In this document: positions 18,174 to 27,963 of the stretch, in pieces | Numbering within the stretch: the stretch's first letter is position 1 | Layout: each line of letters begins with the position of its first letter | Assembly: GCF_000750635.1 (NCBI RefSeq) | Contig: NZ_CCDM010000002.1 | Coordinates: 682,001 to 746,000, forward strand | DNA from: Oceanobacillus jeddahensis | GTDB taxonomy: Bacteria > Bacillota > Bacilli > Bacillales > Amphibacillaceae | Length of the DNA stretch: 64,000 nucleotides | Direction of reading: 5' to 3' | Notes under the pieces: generated by a model | Seen by the model: the letters and a program-made list of their open reading frames with translations, nothing else | Told to the model about the DNA's origin: nothing | Databases searched by the model: none | Made by a program: the position numbers and the translations under genes

Positions 18174-18208
18174 AAAACTGTCTATCTATTGATATGACAG
18201 TTTTTTTT
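18174..18208 (+). terminator. Terminator after bshC
   Basis: AAAACTGTC / GACAGTTTT, 9-bp perfect arms then eight T. Confidence 0.85.
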
Positions 18209-18328
18209 AATGGTTTAAAAAAGGAAATAAGGGATGTAAAAAACATGAAATAAAATATTTTTGAAGAAATAGTGGAGCATAGTGGGGGGATGTGGTATTA
18301 TGAATTTACGAAAGTAGGGGGCGTCTAT

Positions 18329-18760
18329 ATGTTTATGGGAGAATTCCTGCATAGCATTGATACAAAAGGACGAATCATTGTTCCTTCTAAGTTTAGAGAA
18401 GACTTAGGGACAAGTTTTGTATTAACACGTGGGCTTGATAAATGTTTATTCGCGTACCCTAAACATGAATGGGAAATTTTAGAAAAAAAGTTAAAGCAAC
18501 TCCCACTAACTAAAAAAGATGCTCGGGCTTTTACACGTTTCTTTTTCTCTGGTGCAGTGGAATGTGAAATAGATAAACAGGGAAGAATAAATATTCCTGC
18601 GAATCTGCGGACTTACGCTAATCTGGAAAAGGATTGTAATGTGATTGGTGTTTCAAACCGTGTGGAGCTTTGGGCAAGTGATCAATGGAATACGTATGTG
18701 GAAGAATCTGAAGAGTCGTTTGCAGAGATCGCTGAGAATTTAATGGATTTTGATATTTAA
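18329..18760 (+). CDS. mraZ: MraZ, transcriptional regulator of the division/cell-wall cluster
   Basis: A 143-residue protein with two SpoVT/AbrB-type DNA-binding repeats. The first has [16 protein letters not shown] (about 9-24), the second [15 protein letters not shown] (about 81-95). In other bacteria MraZ binds repeats ahead of its own gene and controls the dcw operon. ATG 18329 follows AGGGGG by 7 nt and gives the same length as B. subtilis MraZ; in-frame codons upstream lack a site. rsmH follows after 35 bp. Confidence 0.96.
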   Translation: MFMGEFLHSIDTKGRIIVPSKFREDLGTSFVLTRGLDKCLFAYPKHEWEILEKKLKQLPLTKKDARAFTRFFFSGAVECEIDKQGRINIPANLRTYANLEKDCNVIGVSNRVELWASDQWNTYVEESEESFAEIAENLMDFDI

Positions 18761-18795
18761 ATGGAATGAAAAGGATAAAAAAGTTGGTGGCTTAA

Positions 18796-19773
18796 ATGTT
18801 TGAACATTACAGTGTTTTAAAAGAAGAAACAATAAAAGGGTTAGAAATAAAACCAAATGGAATCTATGTAGATTGTACAGTCGGCGGTGGGGGCCATTCT
18901 CTGGAAATTGCCTCCAGACTGAATGAAAATGGCAGGCTATTTGCTTTTGATCAAGATACACAAGCTTTAGAAGCTGCTAAGGAACGTCTACATGCATATC
19001 AAGATAGAATTACATTTATACACTCCAATTTTCAAGGATTGGAAGAAAACCTATCTGAATTTGGTATAACTCAAGTGGATGGCTTTCTCTTTGATCTGGG
19101 AGTATCTTCTCCGCAGTTAGATCAAGCAGATAGAGGCTTCAGCTATCATCAGGATGCCAAACTGGATATGCGTATGAATCAATCTCAAGTTCTCACGGCT
19201 TACGAAGTAGTAAATGAATGGTCTTATGAACAGTTAGTATCTATTTTTTTTCGGTATGGTGAGGAGAAATTTTCCAAAGGAATTGCCCGGAAAATTGAAA
19301 AAGCCAGAGAGGAAAAACCAATTGGAACTACAGGAGAACTGGTAGAAATTATAAAAGATGCGATACCCGCACCTGCCAGAAGAAAAGGCGGTCATCCGGC
19401 GAAACGTATTTTTCAAGCGATACGGATTGCAGTAAATGATGAGTTGGAAGTGTTTAATCAGGCACTTCATCAGGCGGCTAAATTGACAGGTGTAAATGGA
19501 AGAATTGCTGTAATTACATTCCATTCATTAGAGGATCGTCTTTGTAAGCAGGCTTTTAAAACATGGAGTACAGATAAGCCTGTCCCCAGGAATCTTCCAA
19601 TTGTTCCGGAAACGCACCAGGCTCCATTTAAATTAATAAGCCGAAAACCAATTATAGCTCAGGACAGTGAACTGGATGAAAATAGACGATCGCGTTCAGC
19701 TAAGTTACGGATCGTTGAAAAAATAAATGAATGGAATAATGATTTCCGTTATGAAGAAGGGTGGAAAAAATGA
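18796..19773 (+). CDS. rsmH: 16S rRNA m4C1402 methyltransferase RsmH
   Basis: SAM-dependent N4-cytosine methyltransferase (MraW) for 16S rRNA C1402, 325 residues. Visible motifs: [16 protein letters not shown] (about 26-41) for [23 protein letters not shown] (about 97-116) and [11 protein letters not shown] (about 237-247). The C-terminus is slightly longer than in B. subtilis. Its TGA stop overlaps the ftsL start, so the two are translationally coupled. Confidence 0.96.
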   Translation: MFEHYSVLKEETIKGLEIKPNGIYVDCTVGGGGHSLEIASRLNENGRLFAFDQDTQALEAAKERLHAYQDRITFIHSNFQGLEENLSEFGITQVDGFLFDLGVSSPQLDQADRGFSYHQDAKLDMRMNQSQVLTAYEVVNEWSYEQLVSIFFRYGEEKFSKGIARKIEKAREEKPIGTTGELVEIIKDAIPAPARRKGGHPAKRIFQAIRIAVNDELEVFNQALHQAAKLTGVNGRIAVITFHSLEDRLCKQAFKTWSTDKPVPRNLPIVPETHQAPFKLISRKPIIAQDSELDENRRSRSAKLRIVEKINEWNNDFRYEEGWKK

Positions 19774-20147
19774 TGAGTGAAAACCAGGCTAGAAAATGGC
19801 AAGTAAATCCCCAGTATAATCCTCAAGAAGAAACGAAAACAGTCGTCAAAAAGGTAAAGAAAACACCTTGGATTACGAAAGGCGAAAAAATTATTTACTC
19901 CGTTACTAGCGCTGCTGTATTAGCATTTGGAATTGGAATGGTATCTTTTGCGTCTGGAACAGATTCCTTAAATCGTGAAATGCAGCAATTAGAAGACAAT
20001 ATCAACAATCAAAAAACCGTGAATGAAAACTTGCATTTTGAGAAGGAGGAGTTGTCACGTCCAGAAAGAATTATCGATATTGCAGAGAAAAATGGTTTGA
20101 AAATCCAAAATTCGGAAGTGAAACAAGCAGAAACGGTTAACAACTAG
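19770..20147 (+). CDS. ftsL: Cell division protein FtsL
   Basis: Bitopic division protein of about 125 residues. The basic N-terminal cytoplasmic tail (1-45) is followed by one transmembrane helix (about 47-66) and an extracellular leucine-zipper-like coiled coil (about 70-115). It forms the DivIB-FtsL-DivIC subcomplex that activates septal PBP2B/FtsW. ATG 19770 is placed within the rsmH stop and behind AAGGGTGG; GTG 19761 is less likely. pbpB follows after 17 bp. Confidence 0.9.
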   Translation: MMSENQARKWQVNPQYNPQEETKTVVKKVKKTPWITKGEKIIYSVTSAAVLAFGIGMVSFASGTDSLNREMQQLEDNINNQKTVNENLHFEKEELSRPERIIDIAEKNGLKIQNSEVKQAETVNN

Positions 20148-20164
20148 CAAGGGGTTTCTTAAAC

Positions 20165-22438
20165 ATGAAAAAAAATAAGATGGCAAATGTAATGGCTAGC
20201 ATTTATATGCTAGTTTTCGTTGCTTTATTCCTTGTAATTGCAGGCAGGTTTATGTATATACAATCAACAGGTGAAGTTAGTGGTGTTTCGTTGAATGAGT
20301 GGGCGGAGCAACAGCGGACAGCTTCTTATAAGATGAATGCAGAGCGAGGACAAATCATGGATAAGAATGGCATGGTGTTAGCATATGATCGTCCAGCATT
20401 TCGAATGTACGCTATTTTAGATGAAGCATACTCCGAAAATTCACCGGAAGACCTGCATGTTTCAAATACGGAAGAAACAGCGGAAACACTCGCATCTATT
20501 TTAGATGAGGATAAGAGCGAAATAAAAAGCATATTAGATGATGCGGTTCAATCTGAGAGATTTCAGGTTGAATTTGGACAGCTTGGGCGTCAATTGTCTC
20601 AGCAGGAAAAAGAAGCAATAGAAGAATCAGGAATTCCAGGCATTTACTTTGATGAAGAGCCAATGCGTTATTACCCAAATGGAATGTTTGCTTCACATAT
20701 TATTGGCTTTGCTCGTGAGGTGGAAGAAGAAACAGAGGATGGCATTGAACATAGTATTACCGGTGTAACAGGGATGGAACATGTTATGAATGAGGTGCTT
20801 GGTGGAAAAGACGGCTCTATTTCTTATCAGCGTGATCGCTATAATAAGAAATTGTTAGATCCTGATGAAATTATTCAAGAGCCCGAAGATGGGGATCTTG
20901 TTTATTTAACACTTGATCAAAAAATTCAGACCTTGTTAGAAGATTTAATGACGCAAGTGGATGAACAATATAATCCTACGAAGATGAATGCGATTATAAT
21001 GGATCCGAAAACGGGGGAGATTGTGGCAATGAGTACACGTCCAAGCTTTAACCCTAACAGCCCTGAAAATGTAGAGAATTGGTATAATGATCCGATTTCC
21101 TCTCCTTTTGAACCGGGGTCTACATTTAAAATTTTCACATGGGCAGCAGCAATTGAAGAAGGTATCTATAATGGAGAAGAGACTTTTGAATCGGGAACAT
21201 ACCAACCTAACGAAAGAATTGAAGAAATCAGAGACCATAACCAGGGAGAAGGCTGGGGTACTATTTCCTATGATGAAGGATTTATGCGTTCTTCTAACGT
21301 AGCTGCTTCTAAATTACTCTGGGAAGATATTGGTGCAGATGAATTCTATGAATATATTCAGGATTTTGGCTTTGAAGAACCGACTGGAATTGATCTTCCT
21401 GATGAATCTATTGGACATATTCAATATAACTGGCCGTCAGAAAAATTAAGGACTGCCTTTGGACAAGGTACTACTGTTACTCCGATACAGCAAATGAGAG
21501 CTGCTTCAGCTGTTGTAAATGATGGGCAAATGGTAAAGCCTTATGTGGTGGATAAAATTGTCGATTCTACAACAGGAAATGTGATGGAAGAAACAGAACC
21601 TGAATACACTGGTCAACCAATTTCACCAGAAACAGCAGAGGAAATGAAAGAATTACTGGCATCGGTAGTAAATGATGAAGATGGAACTGGTGCACCGTAT
21701 AAATTGGATGATTATATAGTAGGCGGCAAGACAGGAACGGCACAAATGCCAGATCCTGAAGGCGGCGGTTACTTAACGGGAAGAGATAACTATGTATTTT
21801 CATTTTTAGGAATGGCTCCGATGGATGATCCTGAATTAATGGTTTACGTATCTATTCAGCAACCAGAATTGGAAGATACGGAATCAGGTTCTGCGCCTCT
21901 GGCATTCATTTTTAATAACGTGGTAGAAAACAGTCTGCATTATTTAGATGTGGAGACAGATGAAAATGAATCTAACCAGATTGAAGAGGTTGAATTTCCA
22001 GAAGTCGTTGATGAATCTACAGAAAGTATACAGTCCGATTTAGAAGAAAGAGGAATTCAGCCAATTGTCATTGGAGAAGGAGAAAACATTGTTTCAAGCA
22101 ATGTGGAAGCAGGAGAAAGAATATTACCAAATGAGAAAGTTCTATTACTTACAGATGAACCAACCATGCCTGATTTAACAGGATGGTCATTAAGAGAAGT
22201 AATGAGCTTTGCGGATATGCTGGATTTGCAGACAGAAAGATTTGGTAATGGCTATGTCACCTCACAAAGTATTGAAGTTGGGAAACCAATCCAAGAAGGG
22301 GACTATTTAGGTTTTGAATTAGAGATTCCTTCTGGTGAATCATCGGATGATAGCGGCGATGAAGACAATGAAGAAACAGAAGAAGAAAATAACGAAGAGA
22401 GTACAGAAGAAGCGGACGAAGAAACAGAAGATGAATAA
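20165..22438 (+). CDS. pbpB: Penicillin-binding protein 2B, septal transpeptidase
   Basis: Class B PBP of 757 residues that cross-links septal peptidoglycan. An N-terminal membrane anchor (about 10-30) is followed by a dimerisation domain and a transpeptidase domain with Ser in EPGSTFK (about residue 319), SSN (about 378) and KTGTAQ (about 523). Two PASTA repeats follow (about 615-730). The C-terminus is an unusual acidic tail of Glu/Asp/Ser (about 725-757), probably a low-complexity extension. A terminator at 22440 separates it from spoVD. Confidence 0.96.
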   Translation: MKKNKMANVMASIYMLVFVALFLVIAGRFMYIQSTGEVSGVSLNEWAEQQRTASYKMNAERGQIMDKNGMVLAYDRPAFRMYAILDEAYSENSPEDLHVSNTEETAETLASILDEDKSEIKSILDDAVQSERFQVEFGQLGRQLSQQEKEAIEESGIPGIYFDEEPMRYYPNGMFASHIIGFAREVEEETEDGIEHSITGVTGMEHVMNEVLGGKDGSISYQRDRYNKKLLDPDEIIQEPEDGDLVYLTLDQKIQTLLEDLMTQVDEQYNPTKMNAIIMDPKTGEIVAMSTRPSFNPNSPENVENWYNDPISSPFEPGSTFKIFTWAAAIEEGIYNGEETFESGTYQPNERIEEIRDHNQGEGWGTISYDEGFMRSSNVAASKLLWEDIGADEFYEYIQDFGFEEPTGIDLPDESIGHIQYNWPSEKLRTAFGQGTTVTPIQQMRAASAVVNDGQMVKPYVVDKIVDSTTGNVMEETEPEYTGQPISPETAEEMKELLASVVNDEDGTGAPYKLDDYIVGGKTGTAQMPDPEGGGYLTGRDNYVFSFLGMAPMDDPELMVYVSIQQPELEDTESGSAPLAFIFNNVVENSLHYLDVETDENESNQIEEVEFPEVVDESTESIQSDLEERGIQPIVIGEGENIVSSNVEAGERILPNEKVLLLTDEPTMPDLTGWSLREVMSFADMLDLQTERFGNGYVTSQSIEVGKPIQEGDYLGFELEIPSGESSDDSGDEDNEETEEENNEESTEEADEETEDE

Positions 22439-22439
22439 A

Positions 22440-22490
22440 AAAGAGCTTGTTGAAAAGGCAATTACCTTTTCAACAAGTTCTTTTTTATAC
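22440..22490 (+). terminator. Terminator after pbpB
   Basis: AGAGCTTGTTGAAAAGG / CCTTTTCAACAAGTTCT, a 17-bp stem with one wobble pair, a 7-nt loop and a TTTTTT run. It divides the dcw cluster after pbpB. Confidence 0.92.
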
Positions 22491-22530
22491 TTTAAGAAAG
22501 AAAGCAAATGAAACATATTTCTTCAAAGAT

Positions 22531-22655
22531 GGGAGCGGAGGGAAGTCGACTCCTGCGTGAAAAGCAACAGGTAGACCTGAGTAGAAAGTGATCTTCTTTC
22601 GAGGAGACTGAGGCGTTGCCCGCGGAAAGCGACTTCCCGAAGCGGACATCTCCTT
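22531..22655. repeat. Interspersed repeat, family D
   Basis: A GC-rich 120-bp block starting GGGAGCGGAGGGAAGTCG and ending CGACTTCCCGAAGCGGACATC; GGAAGTCG / CGACTTCC forms the outer arms. The pattern (CTCCTGCG, then CGAGGAGACTGAGGCG, then GCCCGCGGAAAGCG) resembles a repeat I recall from many Bacillaceae gaps. One copy only in this window. Confidence 0.75.
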
Positions 22656-22711
22656 GGCAAGAACACCAGTGGTAAAACCTGTAAAGTATAAAAGACTGAC
22701 ATTTTGCGGTA

Positions 22712-22751
22712 GAACAAGCTATAAAAGATAGCTTGTTCTATTCTATTTTTT
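22712..22751 (+). terminator. Second terminator-like hairpin before spoVD
   Basis: AGAACAAGCTA / TAGCTTGTTCT, 11-bp perfect arms, 8-nt loop, then ATTCTATTTTTT. It lies 45 bp before the spoVD start and insulates spoVD from read-through. Confidence 0.8.
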
Positions 22752-22795
22752 AAATTCATATAGTGGATACAAAGCAGAATGAAAGGAGTTCTTTC

Positions 22796-24730
22796 ATGAA
22801 ACGCGCATCCACCATTATTATAAAAAAACGAATCGTTACAGTTTTTTTATTTGCGATTCTTATTTTCCTTGTTATTATTGCAAGACTGGCCTATGTTCAA
22901 CTTGTGTTGAGCGATGATTTATCAGACAGTGCAAATGATTTATGGACAAGAGATATAACATTTGCAGCAGAAAGAGGTTATATTCTTGATTCGGAAGGGG
23001 AAATTCTTGCAGAGAATGTAACAGCTCCTACGGTATTACTGATGCCGCGGCAAATCAAAGAACCTGAAAATACAGCAAAACAGCTGGGTGAGATTCTTGA
23101 TGTGCCAGAAGATAGAATGTTGGAATTAGTTACACAAAATTCATTAAGCGTGATGGTACGCCCTGAGGGGATAAAAGTAAATAATGAGCAAGAACAAGCA
23201 ATTAGAGAATTAGATTTGGACGGTGTTTATTTAGCGAAAGATTCCAAGCGTCACTATCCAAATAATAGTGCTTTATCACACGTGCTTGGTTTTACAGGGA
23301 TTGATAACCAAGGATTAATGGGACTTGAATTATACTATGATGATAAATTGAAAGGGGAAAATGGAAGTTTATCATTTTTTTCTGATGCAAAAGGCGGACG
23401 GTTAGAACAGCTTGCAGACGAATATAAATCTCCAAAAGATGGTTTGGATTTAAAAACAACGATTAATAACAAAGTACAAACGATTATGGAAAGAGAGCTA
23501 GATCAAATTGTAGCTGAATATAATCCAGATGGGGCAACAGCAATTGCAGTTGATCCTAAAACAGGCGGAGTATTGGGGATGTCTAGTCGTCCTAATTTTA
23601 ATCCGGAAAATTATCAGGATGTGGATGCATCTATATTTGGTAGAAATTTACCTATTTGGAGCACGTATGAGCCGGGGTCAACATTTAAGATAATTACGTT
23701 AGCTGCTGCTTTAGAAGAAGGCGTCGTTGATTTGGAAAAAGATCGATTTTATGATGATGGTGATATTAAAGTTGGTGGTGCCACAATTCATTGTTGGAAA
23801 CGTGGAGGACATGGAGATCAATCCTATCTAGAAGTTGTTCAAAATTCTTGTAACCCAGGATTTGTCAATCTAGGACAAATGCTTGGAACCGAAAAATTGT
23901 TTTCTTATATTGATGCCTTTGGTTTTGGAAAGAAAACAGGAATTGATTTACAAGGAGAAGGAAATGGGATTCTTTTTGAACCAGAAAATGTAGGGCCAGT
24001 GGAACTAGCGACTACATCCTTTGGACAAGGTGTTTCCGTGACACCGATTCAGCAAGTGATGGCGGTTGCGGCGGCGGTAAATGGTGGTTATTTATATGAA
24101 CCAATGATTGCGAAAGAATGGGTTGATCCTGTAACAGAAGAAGTGGTGGAAAGCTATGAACCTAATTTAAAAGAACAAGTAATCTCTCAAGAAACTTCAG
24201 AAACCATACGTGAAACTTTAGAAACAGTTGTCGCACAAGGGACAGGAAGACCTGCTTATGTTGATGGTTATCGTGTCGGCGGAAAAACGGGAACTGCACA
24301 AAAAGTAGGCCCGAGTGGTGGTTATTTAGAAAATAATTATATTGTATCGTTTATTGGCTTTGCACCGGCGGATGACCCGGAAATTGTTGTTTATCTGGCT
24401 GTCGATAATCCGAAAGATACCATTCAATTTGGTGGGGTAGTTGCTGCGCCTGTTGTTGGGACGATTATTGATGATAGTTTAAGGGCGATGGACGTAGAGC
24501 CGCGTACCGATGGTTTAGAAAAAGAATACGCTTGGCCAGACCAGCCTAAAATTGAAGTGCCAGATTTTATAGGAGAAAGTACAGATAAACTTGCAGAATA
24601 CCCTTTAGACCTTTCTATCGAAGTAAACGGCGAAGGGGATGAAATTATTGATCAATCTCCAAGTGCGGGAACAATGTTAGAATCTGGAAGTACTATTCGT
24701 TTGATTTTAGGTCATAAAAATAATCGTTAA
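22796..24730 (+). CDS. spoVD: SpoVD, sporulation-specific penicillin-binding protein
   Basis: Class B PBP of 644 residues for spore cortex synthesis in the outer forespore membrane, working with SpoVE. It has an N-terminal anchor (14-30), catalytic Ser in YEPGST (residue 295), SCN (about 351-353), KTGTAQ (about 498-503) and one PASTA domain (about 590-640). Cys333 and Cys352 keep the 19-residue spacing of the redox-switch pair known for B. subtilis SpoVD (C332/C351, reduced by StoA). ATG 22796 follows AAAGGAG by 7 nt. A SigE-dependent promoter is expected; CATATAGT near 22757 is a weak candidate -10. Confidence 0.96.
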   Translation: MKRASTIIIKKRIVTVFLFAILIFLVIIARLAYVQLVLSDDLSDSANDLWTRDITFAAERGYILDSEGEILAENVTAPTVLLMPRQIKEPENTAKQLGEILDVPEDRMLELVTQNSLSVMVRPEGIKVNNEQEQAIRELDLDGVYLAKDSKRHYPNNSALSHVLGFTGIDNQGLMGLELYYDDKLKGENGSLSFFSDAKGGRLEQLADEYKSPKDGLDLKTTINNKVQTIMERELDQIVAEYNPDGATAIAVDPKTGGVLGMSSRPNFNPENYQDVDASIFGRNLPIWSTYEPGSTFKIITLAAALEEGVVDLEKDRFYDDGDIKVGGATIHCWKRGGHGDQSYLEVVQNSCNPGFVNLGQMLGTEKLFSYIDAFGFGKKTGIDLQGEGNGILFEPENVGPVELATTSFGQGVSVTPIQQVMAVAAAVNGGYLYEPMIAKEWVDPVTEEVVESYEPNLKEQVISQETSETIRETLETVVAQGTGRPAYVDGYRVGGKTGTAQKVGPSGGYLENNYIVSFIGFAPADDPEIVVYLAVDNPKDTIQFGGVVAAPVVGTIIDDSLRAMDVEPRTDGLEKEYAWPDQPKIEVPDFIGESTDKLAEYPLDLSIEVNGEGDEIIDQSPSAGTMLESGSTIRLILGHKNNR

Positions 24731-24779
24731 ATCTATAAATATTTGCTATAATAGATTTTGTTATATTTATTTTGTAATG

Positions 24780-24827
24780 CATTTCAATTTAATCAATGTA
24801 ACGTATAACATTGATTAAATTGAAATG
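24780..24827. repeat. 20-bp perfect inverted repeat between spoVD and murE
   Basis: The arm at 24780-24799 (CATTTCAATTTAATCAATGT) is the exact reverse complement of 24808-24827; the loop is 8 nt. It is very AT-rich and has no T-tract after it, so it is a weak terminator at best. Confidence 0.85.
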
Positions 24828-24945
24828 TTTCAAAACTCATCTGTTTATATATTTTTGCCTAAACAGAACTTTAATGACAACCCTCTTAAACTTGAGGTTA
24901 GTTAAGAATAAATTAAAAGGAAAAGAATAGAAATAGGGTGTAAAA

Positions 24946-26427
24946 ATGAGACTTAAAGAACTATTAGATGGAATAGGATTCTATCAAACAACAGATTCCA
25001 TAGAGGATATTAATGTTGTAAATGTAGAAATGGACTCCAGAAAAGTAAAAGCAGGGAGCTTATTTGTGTGTATTGAAGGTTATACCGTAGACGGTCATGA
25101 TTTTCTTCAGCAAGCGATAGACAAAGGAGCTGCCGCCGCAGTTGTTTCCAAGGAAGTTAACGTCAAAGGAGATCTTCCGCTTATTCGGGTGAAAGATACA
25201 GGGCGTGCCCTGGCGATGCTCTCGGCCGCATATTATGATTATCCAACAACTCAATTTCCGTTAATCGGTGTTACCGGAACAAACGGAAAAACGACAACAA
25301 CTTATTTATTAGATACCATTTTTGAAAAACAAGGTAAAAAATCTGGTGTCATCGGCAGTATTCAAGTGAAAATTGGGAACGAAACATTTCCAGTAGTTAA
25401 TACGACACCTGATGCATTAGAGTTAAACCGCATCTTTCATCAAATGCAGGAAAAAGAGGCGGATCAAGTTATTATGGAAGTTTCTTCGCATGCTTTAGAC
25501 ATGGGAAGAGTTTTTGGCTGTGATTATGATATTGGCATTTTTACAAATTTATCGCAAGACCATCTTGACTACCATAAAGATATGGACGACTATTTAAGAG
25601 CGAAGAGTATGCTATTTGCTGGTTTGGGAAATGATTATCGTCCAGGTAAGAAAAAATACGCTATTATTAATGAAGATGATGCTTCAAGCGATTTATTAAA
25701 ACGAAGTACTGCACAACAAGTACTTACCTACAGTTGCAAACAGGAAGCTGACATTATGGCAAAAAATATTATGTTATCTCCAGCGGGTGTAGCATTTAAT
25801 TTGGTGACTCCGATTGGCACGACCCATATTAAAACGAATTTAATCGGCATGTTTAATGTGTATAATATGCTTGCGGCAAGCAGTGCTGCAATTGCATCTA
25901 ATGTAGGATTAGATGTGATTAAAGAAGCCCTTGAGAATACGAAAGGAGTAGATGGCCGGTTTGAACCAATTAATGAAGGGCAGGATTACTCCGTGATTGT
26001 AGATTTCGCGCATACACCTGATTCTTTAGAAAATGTACTTCAAACGAGCCGTGAATTTGCAAAGCGTAAAGTGTATGTTGTCGTTGGTTGCGGAGGAGAT
26101 AGAGACCGTACCAAACGTCCATTAATGGCAGATGTTGCTATGAAATATGCTGACCATGCATTATTTACATCTGACAATCCACGTACAGAAGACCCGGTAC
26201 AAATCTTAGAGGATATGACAGGTCATTTAACCGAAGAGGAAGCAACTTTTGAAGTAATTGCGGACCGGACAGAGGCAATAAAACATGCAGTAAAGCTCGC
26301 GCAAACAGATGATATTATTTTAATTGCAGGTAAAGGACATGAAACCTATCAAATTATTGGTCAAACGAAATATGATTTTGATGATCGTCAAATTGCCCGG
26401 GAAGCAATTAAAGAGAAAGGGGAGTAA
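24946..26427 (+). CDS. murE: UDP-MurNAc-tripeptide synthetase (meso-DAP adding)
   Basis: ATP-dependent ligase that adds the third peptide residue to UDP-MurNAc-L-Ala-D-Glu, 493 residues. The P-loop GVTGTNGKTTTT lies near 108-119. The central ligase domain has EVSSHALDMGR (about 180-190), and the C-terminal domain has SDNPRTEDP (about 409-417). The DNPR motif is the accepted signature for meso-diaminopimelate specificity, so the peptidoglycan is DAP-type. murF follows 3 bp later. Confidence 0.97.
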   Translation: MRLKELLDGIGFYQTTDSIEDINVVNVEMDSRKVKAGSLFVCIEGYTVDGHDFLQQAIDKGAAAAVVSKEVNVKGDLPLIRVKDTGRALAMLSAAYYDYPTTQFPLIGVTGTNGKTTTTYLLDTIFEKQGKKSGVIGSIQVKIGNETFPVVNTTPDALELNRIFHQMQEKEADQVIMEVSSHALDMGRVFGCDYDIGIFTNLSQDHLDYHKDMDDYLRAKSMLFAGLGNDYRPGKKKYAIINEDDASSDLLKRSTAQQVLTYSCKQEADIMAKNIMLSPAGVAFNLVTPIGTTHIKTNLIGMFNVYNMLAASSAAIASNVGLDVIKEALENTKGVDGRFEPINEGQDYSVIVDFAHTPDSLENVLQTSREFAKRKVYVVVGCGGDRDRTKRPLMADVAMKYADHALFTSDNPRTEDPVQILEDMTGHLTEEEATFEVIADRTEAIKHAVKLAQTDDIILIAGKGHETYQIIGQTKYDFDDRQIAREAIKEKGE

Positions 26428-26430
26428 AAG

Positions 26431-27786
26431 ATGTTATTTACTGCGTCGCAATTAATGAACTTATTTCCCCACCATCAAGGGAATGTATCTGCTGATCTGG
26501 AAATTCATGAAGTAATCCATGACAGCCGTGTTCATTCTCATTGTGGAATTTATATACCTGTGGCTGGCGAACGGTTTGATGGGCATCAATTTATTGACGG
26601 AGCGGTGGAAAATGGAGCAGTGGCGACCTTTTGGCAAAAAGAAAAGCCGCTCCCGCAAAATCTTCTTGATTCCCTTCTCGTTTTATTTGTGGAAGATACC
26701 GTAAAGGCTTTACAGGAGCTGGCATCTGCCTATCGGAAAGAAATAAATCCAACTGTTATTGGTATTACTGGATCAAATGGAAAGACTACTACCAAAGACT
26801 TAACGAAAGCTGTTTTACAGACAACGTTTAAAACACATGCTACAAAAGGGAATTTTAACAACCATATCGGGCTTCCGTTAACCATTTTATCAATGGACCG
26901 CGAAACAGAAGTACTTATTCTCGAAATGGGCATGAATCATTTTGGAGAAATAGAACGATTAAGTAATATTGGTGAACCTGATAAGGCGATTATTACAAAT
27001 ATTGATGGTCAGCATATTGAAAATCTGGGTTCTAAAGAAGGGATTGCCAAGGCAAAATTAGAGATTGTTTCCGGAATAAAGCCGGAGGGGACCTTGATTA
27101 TTGACGGAGATGAACCTCTGTTAATCAATGCTTCGGTACCAGTTTCTAAAAAACGCGTTGGCTTCGCGGAATACAATGATGTTGTTGTTCAGAATATAGC
27201 AGTAAAGGATACCGTAACCACCTTTGAGATAAAGGGAAAAACTTACCAAATTCCACTATTAGGAAAACATCACGCGAAAAACGCTGCTTATGTTATTCAA
27301 CTGGCGTATGAAATGGGAATTGATCCTGAAACAATCAAAGATGCATTCGGACAATTAGAAATGACCAAGATGCGTTTTGAAAAGCATGTTGGTAAAAATG
27401 GTATAACGGTTATTAATGATGCTTATAATGCTTCTCCGGCATCTATGAAAGCATCCATACAAGTAGTTGAAGAAATGAGAGGATACCGGCATAAAATTCT
27501 CGTTTTGGGGGATATTCTAGAGCTTGGAGATTTTGCGGAAGAATTTCATCGAAGTATTGTAGAGGTCATTAATTCAGAAATTACAGCTGTGTATACGTAT
27601 GGTAATCATTCACAGTACATACATGATGAGTTAAAAAGAAAAGTTCCTGGGCTGATTGCTGTACATTTAGAGGATAAGCTTGAACTGATTCATCATGTAG
27701 AAAACTATCTACAACCAGAAAATCTTATCCTGTTAAAGGCATCAAGAGGAATGGAGTTTGAAACATTCTTAGAACAATTATGTTAA
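26431..27786 (+). CDS. murF: UDP-MurNAc-pentapeptide synthetase MurF
   Basis: Adds D-Ala-D-Ala to UDP-MurNAc-tripeptide in the cytoplasm, completing the pentapeptide precursor. The 451-residue Mur ligase has the P-loop GITGSNGKTTTKDL (about 111-124), EMGMNHFGEIE (about 167-177) and INDAYNASPASMKA (about 330-343). It is tightly coupled to murE, 3 bp upstream. A 177-bp gap with a large imperfect inverted repeat separates it from mraY. Confidence 0.97.
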   Translation: MLFTASQLMNLFPHHQGNVSADLEIHEVIHDSRVHSHCGIYIPVAGERFDGHQFIDGAVENGAVATFWQKEKPLPQNLLDSLLVLFVEDTVKALQELASAYRKEINPTVIGITGSNGKTTTKDLTKAVLQTTFKTHATKGNFNNHIGLPLTILSMDRETEVLILEMGMNHFGEIERLSNIGEPDKAIITNIDGQHIENLGSKEGIAKAKLEIVSGIKPEGTLIIDGDEPLLINASVPVSKKRVGFAEYNDVVVQNIAVKDTVTTFEIKGKTYQIPLLGKHHAKNAAYVIQLAYEMGIDPETIKDAFGQLEMTKMRFEKHVGKNGITVINDAYNASPASMKASIQVVEEMRGYRHKILVLGDILELGDFAEEFHRSIVEVINSEITAVYTYGNHSQYIHDELKRKVPGLIAVHLEDKLELIHHVENYLQPENLILLKASRGMEFETFLEQLC

Positions 27787-27804
27787 AGAGGATGTTCAAA
27801 AAGA

Positions 27805-27945
27805 GATCTTATAGGTATGTTTAAATTAGCAAGAGACAGAATCAGTGCGGTATATTGGGATTTAGAGATGATTTGTTAACTCCACAAAACCCATGGAATT
27901 GCGCTGATTCTATCGTGCTTTTTAAACCATTCTATAGAAGGTTAC
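27805..27945. repeat. Large imperfect inverted repeat between murF and mraY
   Basis: The stretch around 27808-27862 pairs with the reverse complement of 27885-27943 over about 55 nt with mismatches; the best block is AGAATCAGTGC / GCGCTGATTCT. The gap starts GAGGATGTTCAAAAAG, like the end of family F. No T-tract follows, so transcription of the mur genes probably continues through it. Confidence 0.7.
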
Positions 27946-27963
27946 AAATGAGGTGGAGAGAAA

